Source of the DNA: Deltaproteobacteria bacterium
Lineage (GTDB): Bacteria; Myxococcota; XYA12-FULL-58-9; JAUUZB01
NCBI GenBank assembly: GCA_030590185.1
Contig: JAUUZB010000159.1
Coordinates: 1-7,425, forward strand
Length of the DNA: 7,425 nucleotides
Direction: 5' to 3'
Positions 1 through 5,935 of the stretch are shown here, one piece after another. The notes below the pieces were generated by a model. The model saw nothing but the letters and a program-made list of their open reading frames with translations, was not told where the DNA came from and searched no databases. Each line of letters starts with the position of its first letter. Within the stretch, counting starts at the first letter, position 1. The translations under genes were made by a program, and so were the position numbers.

Positions 1-1280
1 CGGGCGACCGCTGTGCGGGTGCGCTGCGTAGACTCGGTGAAACGAACGAACGGCACTCGGCTGTCATCCTCGCCGCTGGCCTCCGAGTCGGGCCGTTGGT
101 CGAGGGGATCGCGCTCCAACACCAGCTCCACCTCGCCGAGGGTAGAGGTGCGCGCCGGTTGAAACAGGATGAAGGCGAGCTCCGCGGCGAGCTCCGCGAC
201 CCGGCGCTCGAGGCCTCGCACCTCGTCGATCTCGAGCCGGGAGAGGGTAGCCTCGAGGCGCCCGAAGGCATCCTCCACCCCCCCGTAGAGCCCGGTCACG
301 GTGTCGTTGATGTCGGCTCGGCGCAGGCGGCGCCGTCCGGTGCCGCGGGGGAGGGCGTCGAGTAGTCCGCGGGTGCGCCGCTCCAACTCACGCAGCTGGG
401 GCTCGAGTTGGTCGCGCAGGGCCGCCTCGGCCATCACCGCGCGGCGCACGTCGCCACATAGATCCTGCACCCGTCGGTCTGAGAATTGGTAGCCAAAGAA
501 CTGCGCCGCGATCTCGTCCAGCTCGTGGGCCTCGTCGAAGATCACCAAGTCATGGGGGGGCAGGATACCGGTGCTGGGGTCTGCGACGCGTTGGCGAAGG
601 GCCGCGTCGGCGAAGTAGAGGTAGTGGTTGACGATCAGGAGCTCGCATTCCTGAGCCCTGCGGCGAACGCGAGTCACCCAGCAACGCTCAAACTCCGAGC
701 AGCGCCGGCCGGTGCATTGCTCCGAGGTCACGGTCAGCTCCCGCCACAATGGGGAGCTGTCCGGGAGGCTGGTGAGCTCAGCGCGATCGCCGCTCTCGGT
801 CTCGTTGCGCCAGTTGGCGACGCGACCGAGCAGGTGGCGATCCTGGACCACGCACGCGACGCCGGGGAGGTCGAGCTGTTGGGTGAGCCGTACGAACCGG
901 GCCTCGCACAGGTAGTTGCTGCGGCCTTTCATCACCACGACGTCAAAGGTGTGGCCGGTGGCCGCTTCGAGGATGGGCAGGTCCTTGTGGAGGATCTGTT
1001 CCTGGAGATTTTTGGTGCCAGTCGAGACGACAGTCTTGAGGCCGCTCTGCAGCGCGGCCAGCAGGTAGGCCAGGGTTTTGCCGACGCCGGTGCCGGCCTC
1101 GACCACCAGCTTCTCGCCAGCCGTGACAGCCGCGACGATCGCCTGGGCCATGGCCGCTTGTTCCGGTCGTTCCTCGTAGCCCTCGAGGCTGCGGGCCAGG
1201 GGGCCGTCCGGCGCAAAGAACGCCGCGATCGCTTCGGGCGGGGGCGGGCCCGGGCCCGGGGGATGTTCCTCGGCGGTCAA
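1..1280 (-). CDS. DinG/YoaA-type ATP-dependent DNA helicase with Fe-S cluster, C-terminus outside window
   Basis: This is a superfamily 2 helicase of the XPD/DinG family. Such enzymes are cytoplasmic, unwind DNA 5'-to-3' and act on R-loops, forks or damaged DNA. About 426 codons are visible. Residues about 39-56 (RPEQAAMAQ) are the Q-motif-like segment. Walker A is AGTGVGKT at 62-69, and the STGTKNLQEQI segment (motif Ia) follows at about 86-96. Cysteines 125, 189, 194 and 200 match the four Fe-S ligands of DinG in order and spacing (C-x4-C-x5-C for the last three). NHYLYFAD at about 218-225 precedes Walker B DEAH at 249-252. An arginine- and glutamate-rich Arch-like stretch follows, and the second RecA domain is mostly outside the window. 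I chose TTG at 1280 because the Q motif must be included and the first ATG (1151) lies after it. That TTG is 2 bases past the upstream protease stop, with GAGGAG about 14 bases upstream. Expression is therefore probably coupled to the protease gene. The family call is firm; choosing between dinG and yoaA is not possible here. Confidence 0.93.
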   Translation of the reverse strand, partial: MTAEEHPPGPGPPPPEAIAAFFAPDGPLARSLEGYEERPEQAAMAQAIVAAVTAGEKLVVEAGTGVGKTLAYLLAALQSGLKTVVSTGTKNLQEQILHKDLPILEAATGHTFDVVVMKGRSNYLCEARFVRLTQQLDLPGVACVVQDRHLLGRVANWRNETESGDRAELTSLPDSSPLWRELTVTSEQCTGRRCSEFERCWVTRVRRRAQECELLIVNHYLYFADAALRQRVADPSTGILPPHDLVIFDEAHELDEIAAQFFGYQFSDRRVQDLCGDVRRAVMAEAALRDQLEPQLRELERRTRGLLDALPRGTGRRRLRRADINDTVTGLYGGVEDAFGRLEATLSRLEIDEVRGLERRVAELAAELAFILFQPARTSTLGEVELVLERDPLDQRPDSEASGEDDSRVPFVRFTESTQRTRTAVA

Positions 1281-1282
1281 GG

Positions 1283-2491
1283 CTAGAGCTCGAACTCCTC
1301 GGCGGGCCAGGGGGCGCCGGGGCGGAGTGCCGGTTCCTCGGCGTGGCGCGGGTCAGGGGGCGGCAACAGGAATACCTCGCTGTCGGGATCGGCGCTGACG
1401 TCCGGATCGGCCGAGGAGATCGGCAACGGCACGAAGGTCACCACGAACAACGCCATGGCCAAGATTCCGGCCACGAGCTGGGCCTTGCTCAGGGGCCGCG
1501 CCTCGTCCCGCACCGGCGGGTGTTGAAGCCCGATCACGAACAACAGCACTGCCCAGAGCAGCCACACCAGCCCGCCCGAGCCGGAGCGCGGTCCGGTGCC
1601 GAGGGCGGAGGTCACCCCGAGCAGCACGAGCCCGGCCACCACGAAGACCGCCAAGCGTCTCTGCCGCTTGCCGAGCAAGGCGTAGGCGATGTGCCCGCCA
1701 TCGAGTTGAGCTGCGGGGATCAGATTCAGAGAGGTGACGAACAGGCCGACCCAGCCGGCGAAGGCCACTGGGTGCAGGGCGATGCTCGGGTTGTCCGGTC
1801 CGAACAGGGACTGTAGTCCGGCGAAGAGCAGGGAGCTGCCCAGGGCGTAGGTCTGTCCGGGCTCCGGCCCCAGGGAGACCGTCGAGTGGCCGAGGCCCCA
1901 GATGGTCGCGGCTAGGGCCGGCATCAGGCCGACGAATGGACCGGCCACGGCAACCCAAAGCAGCTGGCCGCGATCCCGGGGTTGACTGCGCAACAGGACG
2001 ACCGCCCCGAGGGTGCCGAGCAGGGTTGGCGCCGGGATGAAGTAGGGCAGCGATTGTCGTACGCCGCTGGCCCGCGCCGTCAGGTAGTGCCCAAATTCGT
2101 GGGCGATCAGGATCGCCACGAGGGTGCCGGCGAACATCGCGGCGTGCCAGAGGCGCAGCGGGTCGGTGACGGAGTCCTGGAGGTTGTCCCAGAATGGGCC
2201 ACGCTCCGGCACCGCGAGCTGGGTCCAGGCGGCGGACAGGAAGGTCAACAGCAGCAACACCAGATGGAGGGCGAGACCGCCGCGACGACGCACCGCCGGG
2301 TGTTCCTCGGCCGCATCGCTGGGCCGAGTCGGCGCGTCGGCCGGCCCCTGCGGCGAGTCTGTTCCAAGGTCTGCCTCCCCGGTGGGGTCCACCGCCAGCT
2401 CGACCGTGCCGATCTCGTGATCCGCGGGCTCAGCCGGTGGCTCGGCAGGGTTGGGCCGGTCGCCCTCGGGCGCCTGCGGGTCGTCGGTCAT
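1283..2491 (-). CDS. M50-family (site-2 protease-like) intramembrane zinc metalloprotease, EGY-type
   Basis: This is a 402-residue polytopic membrane protein of the site-2 protease clan, which cleaves substrates within membranes. Residues 1-70 are acidic, proline-rich and probably disordered. Hydrophobic segments follow at about 73-92, 115-131, 176-200, 243-260, 280-297, 307-322 and 338-355. The zinc-binding HEFGH (H131, E132, H135) sits at the end of the second segment. LPYFIPAPTLLGTLGA at about 148-163 resembles the conserved stretch after HExxH in plant EGY and cyanobacterial homologues. The third metal ligand is D264 in NLIPAAQLDGGH, the equivalent of the S2P NPDG motif. No PDZ domain is seen, so this is not an RseP-type enzyme. 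The tail after 356 is acidic and proline-rich. The ATG overlaps the upstream lipoprotein stop in ATGA, with GAGGAA 11 bases before it. The substrate is unknown. The lipoprotein encoded just upstream makes an envelope role plausible, but that is inference. Confidence 0.92.
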   Translation of the reverse strand: MTDDPQAPEGDRPNPAEPPAEPADHEIGTVELAVDPTGEADLGTDSPQGPADAPTRPSDAAEEHPAVRRRGGLALHLVLLLLTFLSAAWTQLAVPERGPFWDNLQDSVTDPLRLWHAAMFAGTLVAILIAHEFGHYLTARASGVRQSLPYFIPAPTLLGTLGAVVLLRSQPRDRGQLLWVAVAGPFVGLMPALAATIWGLGHSTVSLGPEPGQTYALGSSLLFAGLQSLFGPDNPSIALHPVAFAGWVGLFVTSLNLIPAAQLDGGHIAYALLGKRQRRLAVFVVAGLVLLGVTSALGTGPRSGSGGLVWLLWAVLLFVIGLQHPPVRDEARPLSKAQLVAGILAMALFVVTFVPLPISSADPDVSADPDSEVFLLPPPDPRHAEEPALRPGAPWPAEEFEL

Positions 2492-4629
2492 CCGGTGGGC
2501 GGTTCCTCGGGCTTCACCCAGAGTCGGATCTCGCGCTCCTTGATGGTCAGCGGGTACAGCTCCTTGACTGCCTCCCCCTTCTCATCGAACCGCAACGGGC
2601 CGGTGACACCCTTGAAGGTCGACTGTTCGAGCAGCAGCTTGCGCAGGGTGTCGCGGGACTTGGGCCGGGAGGTCTCGATGATCCAGTGCAGCAGCTTGGC
2701 GGTGTCATAGGCTTGAGCGTCGCTGAGGAAGGGCTCGGTCTCGGTGGCGGCGCGGAATTTCGAGATGAAGTCACGCACCTTGGGATCCGGGTTGTCCGGG
2801 TAGTAGCCGTCGACGAAGATCGCCTCCTCGCAGTAGCGCTCGCAGCTGTTGAGCATCTGGGTGGTGTTCCAGGTCGAGCCGCCCATCAGGGTCACCGGGT
2901 TGAGGGTGTGACCGCCGAGGGTCTTCTTGATCGTCTTGAGCATCTTCGGGTCGCGGGTGAGCACGATGTCCTGCGCCGCCACCGCCGGTGCGATCAACGC
3001 CACGTTGCGCCCCGAGTCCGGGATGATGATGGCGTCGAAGTCGACCACCGGAGGCATGGTCTTGACGTAATCGATGAGGGCGCGCTTGAAACGATGGGAG
3101 GGGAGCTTGAGGGCGCGCAGCTCCCACAGCTTGGCGGTGTATTCCGGCCGGGCGTAGTTGAAATGACGACCGACCAGCATTTGGACCTCGGCGGTGAAGG
3201 TCGTCTGGTCGTGCTCGTAGGACTCGATGCCGCGGATTTCTCCCTTGCGGCTATCGACGGCGTCCCAAAAGGCATGGGCGAACTCTCGGCCGTAGCCGTT
3301 GCGCGGAAAGAGAATGGCGAAGCGCGACATGTCGAGCTCTTCAAAGGCGAGCTTGGCGAGCGCCTCGGCCTGGGCCTTAATCGTCAAGACCGGGCGGAAG
3401 ACGTACGGTCCGATCTCCGGCAGCCCCACCCGGTGGGAGAGAGCGAAGATCGGAACGCTGAGCTCCTCGGCCTTGAGCCCCGCCGCCATCGAGGTCTTGG
3501 AGAACTGCGGTCCGATGATGGCGAGGACGTGGTGCTCGAGGACGAGCTCCTCGACCGCCCGGCTCGCCGTGGTCGGGTCGCCCTCCGAGTCCTTGATCAC
3601 CAGCTCGACATACTCGTCGGCGCCAAAGACGAGCTTGATGGCCGCCAGGGACCGCTCGCCATATTGCTTGAACCGCCCGGACAGGGGCAGGAGTACGCCG
3701 ATGGCCCGTGGGTTGACCTCAAAGCGCCTCTCGAGCCGCTCGCGCAGATCGCGGGCCTGCCCTACGAACTCGCTGTCGGCGTAGCGATCGACCACCAGGC
3801 TGAGCATCTTCTCCGAACGTTCGTAGTCGCGGGTGTGGTAGTAAATCTTGGCCAGCTTGAAGGCGAGGATCGGGTGCAGGAACGACCATGATTGGCGCTC
3901 GTTCACGTCGAGCCAGAGTTTCTCTGCGTCGGAGAAGGCGAGCTGCTTGGCCACGATGGCGCGGGCCGAGGCATTGATTTTCGTCTTCTCGGCGGCGCTG
4001 AGCTCGCTGTTGTCGCGCAGGGCGACCTGAATCTCGAGCGCCTCGCGGGCCTGCTCGGAGCGGGCCAACGCCGAGACCAACACCTGACCGAGCGCTACCT
4101 GCTCGGCGCCGCCGCTGCTGTCGAAGATCGGCCGCAGGATCTCCACCGCGTCGGCGTCGCGCCCGACCATGATCAGTAGCTCGCCGTAGGCGATGCGCAC
4201 GGCCCGGGCGCGCTCGAAGGTCGGCCGGTTCACCAAGAGTTTTTCGTAGAGCTCCACCGCCAGAGAAATCCTCCCGGCCGCGGCCGCTGCGATGGCGCGG
4301 CGTTCGAGCTCCGTGGCGCCGGCGGCGGTGCCCGGGAAATTCTCGGCTAGCTCGTCTCGTTTGACGCTGGCCGCTTCAGTCTGGCCGCCACCCTCGAGCT
4401 CCCCGGCCTGTTCAGCGATGGTGGTGGCCTTTATCTCATCCTCGAGCGGTGGCGGCGGTGGGGGCTCCACCACCGTGCCGTCGGAGGTCTTGATGCCAAC
4501 GGTCGGTGGTTTTTGGGGCTTGCAGGCCGCGCTGGTGACCAGGAGCAGGCCGGCGGCCAGGGCGAGGCCGCGCAGGGCGAGGTGTGAGGAGGGTAAGAAA
4601 ACTCGTGCGTGCATGCTGTTCCGATTCAC
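2488..4629 (-). CDS. TPR plus type-1 periplasmic-binding-protein lipoprotein, penicillin-binding-protein activator (LpoA-like)
   Basis: This is a predicted lipoprotein of 713 residues from GTG 4629. Its hydrophobic signal (about residues 17-35) ends in TSAAC, with lipid-bearing C36. The lipobox is imperfect, with serine at -3. The next residue is lysine, so the inner-membrane-retaining Asp is absent and outer-membrane sorting is likely. A linker with six consecutive prolines (56-61) follows. Residues about 103-295 are alanine- and arginine-rich helical repeats of TPR type. From about 308 (AIGVLLPLSGRF) to 700 there is a type-1 periplasmic binding fold, including IGPQFSKTSMAAG, ALSHRVGLPEIGPYVFR, LFPRNGYGREFA and FVDGYYPDNPDP. 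In LpoA this architecture activates PBP1A peptidoglycan synthesis. An amino-acid receptor is the alternative, but no ABC permease gene is nearby. C596 and C600 (CERYC) could form a local disulfide. GTG 4629 has CGAGG 6 bases upstream. ATG 4614 (708 residues) is a credible alternative with a weaker ribosome site. This is the first gene of the three-gene cluster. Confidence 0.87.
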   Translation of the reverse strand: MNRNSMHARVFLPSSHLALRGLALAAGLLLVTSAACKPQKPPTVGIKTSDGTVVEPPPPPPLEDEIKATTIAEQAGELEGGGQTEAASVKRDELAENFPGTAAGATELERRAIAAAAAGRISLAVELYEKLLVNRPTFERARAVRIAYGELLIMVGRDADAVEILRPIFDSSGGAEQVALGQVLVSALARSEQAREALEIQVALRDNSELSAAEKTKINASARAIVAKQLAFSDAEKLWLDVNERQSWSFLHPILAFKLAKIYYHTRDYERSEKMLSLVVDRYADSEFVGQARDLRERLERRFEVNPRAIGVLLPLSGRFKQYGERSLAAIKLVFGADEYVELVIKDSEGDPTTASRAVEELVLEHHVLAIIGPQFSKTSMAAGLKAEELSVPIFALSHRVGLPEIGPYVFRPVLTIKAQAEALAKLAFEELDMSRFAILFPRNGYGREFAHAFWDAVDSRKGEIRGIESYEHDQTTFTAEVQMLVGRHFNYARPEYTAKLWELRALKLPSHRFKRALIDYVKTMPPVVDFDAIIIPDSGRNVALIAPAVAAQDIVLTRDPKMLKTIKKTLGGHTLNPVTLMGGSTWNTTQMLNSCERYCEEAIFVDGYYPDNPDPKVRDFISKFRAATETEPFLSDAQAYDTAKLLHWIIETSRPKSRDTLRKLLLEQSTFKGVTGPLRFDEKGEAVKELYPLTIKEREIRLWVKPEEPPTG

Positions 4630-4635
4630 GTTGAA

Positions 4636-4640
4636 CCTCG
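4636..4640 (-). promoter_or_regulatory. Ribosome binding site deciding the lipoprotein start
   Basis: On the minus strand the bases read CGAGG, followed by six bases (TTCAAC) and then GTG at 4629. This is better placed than anything before the ATG at 4614, where only GGAA is found close to the start. It favours the GTG, which adds five residues (VNRNS) to the signal peptide n-region. Both starts keep the signal peptide and lipid cysteine intact. Confidence 0.5.
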
Positions 4641-4693
4641 GGTCACACTTAGCCGAGGAGCGGCGCGGCGGCAAGGCTGCGCCGGAGGAGGCG

Positions 4694-4724
4694 TTGAACA
4701 GCCGGACAGATCGCGCCGTATCAA
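4694..4724 (+). promoter_or_regulatory. Weak candidate promoter for the four-cysteine protein gene
   Basis: TTGAAC (4694-4699) and TATCAA (4719-4724) each match 4 of 6 positions of the sigma-70 consensus. They are separated by 19 bases, longer than the preferred 17. A transcript would start near 4730, at the left edge of the inverted repeat at 4731-4751, so that repeat would lie at the transcription start or in the 5' leader. The GC-rich context makes chance matches possible. No convincing promoter was found on the minus strand for the lipoprotein cluster; TTGCCG followed by a poor GCTAAG is the best seen. Confidence 0.22.
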
Positions 4725-4730
4725 GGGGTG

Positions 4731-4778
4731 GGTTGGCGGTAGGCGCCAACCTCTGGGACCGGAGCCACGGTTGGCACC
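4731..4778 (+). repeat. Perfect inverted repeat plus a third GGTTGGC box in the divergent intergenic region
   Basis: GGTTGGCG (4731-4738) is followed by the 5-base spacer GTAGG and then its exact reverse complement CGCCAACC (4744-4751). A third box, GGTTGGCACC (4769-4778), lies 38 bases after the first in the same orientation and ends 17 bases before the ATG at 4796. The array sits between two divergent genes. It could be a dimeric regulator's operator with an extra half-site. It could also be an mRNA hairpin in the leader of the small gene, since the third box could pair with CGCCAACC as an alternative stem. The heptamer also occurs once by chance in coding sequence (2024-2030), so the box alone is not specific; the arrangement is what stands out. 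Confidence 0.5.
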
Positions 4779-4795
4779 GGTGAACCGGGGGCCTC

Positions 4796-5008
4796 ATGTC
4801 AGATTGCGAATTCTTGACCCACTGTCCATTCTTCAACGATCAGCTCGAATCGATGCCCGGCACCGCCACGCTCTACAAGCGGACCATGTGCAAGGGCACG
4901 CCCGAGAGCTGCGCGCGCTACATGGTTCGCGTGCGGTTGGGCAAGGGGTCGGTGCCCAGGGATCTGTTTCCGAACGACGAGGCCCGGGCTCAGGATCTGC
5001 TTCAATAG
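4796..5008 (+). CDS. Small conserved-looking four-cysteine protein of unknown function
   Basis: This 70-residue soluble protein has no signal peptide or membrane segment, so it is probably cytoplasmic. Cysteines lie at 4, 10, 32 and 39: C-x5-C-P-F-F near the start, then MC-x6-C-A-R-Y in the middle. The spacing of two pairs suggests binding of a metal ion or a small Fe-S cluster, but this is not demonstrated. The rest is rich in basic residues (KRTMCKG, RVRLGKG) and ends in a PRDLFPND segment. From memory, short proteins with this CPFF ... C-x-G ... CARYMV ... LFPN layout occur in sulfate reducers and other former Deltaproteobacteria without known function; that recall needs a database check. 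The ATG has GGGGG four bases upstream as a weak ribosome site. The gene is divergent from the lipoprotein cluster and convergent with tatD. The non-random cysteine pattern and lack of overlap with neighbours support a real gene. Confidence 0.82.
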   Translation: MSDCEFLTHCPFFNDQLESMPGTATLYKRTMCKGTPESCARYMVRVRLGKGSVPRDLFPNDEARAQDLLQ

Positions 5009-5026
5009 CCCGTCCGGAGTCACGTC

Positions 5027-5839
5027 TCAGCCCGGCAACCGGAACAACCGCCGGGTGTTTCGTGCCGCGATCCGCCCCACCTCCTCGCCGCTCACCCCCT
5101 TGACCTCGCCAACCCCCGCTGCGGTGGCCGGCACGAAGCTCGGCTCGTTGCGTTTGCCGCGGTGCGGGACCGGCGCGAGGTAGGGTGCGTCGGTTTCGAT
5201 CAGCAACCGGTCCATGGGCGTGAGCGCCACGGCGGCGCGCAGCTCGTCGGCGTTTTTGAAGGTCACGATCCCCGGGATAGAGAGGTGCATGCCGCGGTCG
5301 AGATAGGCCCGCGCCTCGTCCGGTCCGGCGCTGAAACAGTGCACCACCCCGCCGCTGGCCGGCAGCCCGACTTCGTCGATCAGGCGCACACAGTCGTTGT
5401 GCGCCTCCGGCTCCCGGACGTGCAACATCACCGGCACGTCCTCGTCCCGGCCAATCTCCAAAAACCGCCGAAAGAGCTCGACTTGGGCGTTCTTTGGGGA
5501 AAAATCGTAATAATAATCGAGACCTATCTCGCCCAGGGCCACGACCTTCGGGTGGGCGAGGTGGTCGCGCACCACCTTAATATGGGCGTCTGTTGCCAAG
5601 TGGGCCTCGTGGGGGTGGATGGCCACCGTGGCCCAGATGGACCCGTGGCCCTCGGCAAGCGCGATGGCCTCCTCGGCACCGGCCACGATCTCCGATGCGC
5701 CCACCGTGATCATGGTGGTCACCCCGGCGGCGTGGGCGCGGGTGATCACCGCGTCGATTTCATCACTGTCGTTCTCATCTCTGCCCTCATCGTTGGCGAA
5801 GTGCTTGCGCTCGAGGTGGCAATGGGAATCGACATACAT
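5027..5839 (-). CDS. tatD: TatD-family metal-dependent hydrolase (deoxyribonuclease)
   Basis: This is a 270-residue cytoplasmic TIM-barrel hydrolase, the usual family length. TatD proteins use two divalent metals, and several are 3'-5' exonucleases or DNases. All signature elements are present: DSHCHLE with H6 and H8, AIHPHE at 74-78, GEIGLDYYYD with E104, LHVRE with H140, VHCFSAG with H167, ETDAPYLAP with D217, and the GKRNEPS segment at 228-234. The start ATG has GGAG five bases upstream. An acidic stretch at residues about 16-29 (NDEGRDENDSDEID) makes the first loop roughly seven residues longer than in E. coli YcfH. The gene stands alone on its strand: its stop is 18 bases from the convergent small gene, and its start faces the transporter across a 96-base gap. 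YcfH, TatD and YjjV subfamilies cannot be separated with certainty here; the compact MYVDSHCHL start looks most like YcfH. Confidence 0.95.
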   Translation of the reverse strand: MYVDSHCHLERKHFANDEGRDENDSDEIDAVITRAHAAGVTTMITVGASEIVAGAEEAIALAEGHGSIWATVAIHPHEAHLATDAHIKVVRDHLAHPKVVALGEIGLDYYYDFSPKNAQVELFRRFLEIGRDEDVPVMLHVREPEAHNDCVRLIDEVGLPASGGVVHCFSAGPDEARAYLDRGMHLSIPGIVTFKNADELRAAVALTPMDRLLIETDAPYLAPVPHRGKRNEPSFVPATAAGVGEVKGVSGEEVGRIAARNTRRLFRLPG

Positions 5840-5935
5840 GGCTGCTCCGGCGTTTCCTTTTGCTCCACCGATGCCTCCGGATCAACCGGGAAGCCTCGAT
5901 TGCCGCCGCCCGGTCATGGTGTTACTTTCTCGACC
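5840..5935. other. Divergent intergenic gap between tatD and the transporter gene
   Basis: These 96 bases must hold the promoters for two divergent genes. On the plus strand a weak TTGCCG/TACTTT pair is listed separately. On the minus strand only poor matches are seen, for example TTGATC followed 17 bases later by CAAAAG. No repeat, palindrome or RNA gene stands out. Confidence 0.6.
5900..5928 (+). promoter_or_regulatory. Candidate promoter giving a leaderless transporter mRNA
   Basis: TTGCCG (5900-5905) and TACTTT (5923-5928) are separated by 17 bases. The -10 element keeps the key T1, A2 and T6 positions. A start 6-8 bases downstream would fall at 5934-5936, at or next to the ATG of the transporter. 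No Shine-Dalgarno sequence precedes that ATG (TACTTTCTCGACC), which fits a leaderless transcript. Consensus matches are modest, so this is tentative. Confidence 0.3.

Noticed and set aside
1240..1262. G/C-only run containing a CCCGGGCCCGGG palindrome.
   Set aside because: It encodes the proline/glycine-rich N-terminus of the helicase (PPGPGPPPP) and is explained by codon use; there is no flanking sign of a regulatory site.
486..1286. Long plus-strand reading frame of 266 codons.
   Set aside because: It is antisense to the helicase, whose Walker A, DEAH and Fe-S motifs are intact on the minus strand. The frame lacks recognisable motifs and is expected from GC-rich codon use.
2194..3891. Plus-strand reading frame of 565 codons, antisense to the protease and lipoprotein genes.
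   Set aside because: It spans two real genes on the other strand, its composition is rich in Gly, Arg, Glu and Val as typical of antisense shadows, and no domain is visible.
4630..4836. N-terminal extension of the lipoprotein to an ATG at 4836 (782 residues).
   Set aside because: It would bury the signal peptide about 75 residues inside the protein, overlap the start of the four-cysteine gene on the opposite strand, and cross the inverted repeat. The extra residues look random.
5009..5026. The 18-base gap between the convergent stops.
   Set aside because: Too short and without a stem or T-run; nothing functional can be supported there.
5031..5055. CCCGGC ... GCCGGG hairpin followed by TGTTT, as a terminator for the four-cysteine gene.
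   Set aside because: The loop is 13 bases, the T-run is broken and short, and the element lies inside the tatD coding region. It is not convincing as an intrinsic terminator.
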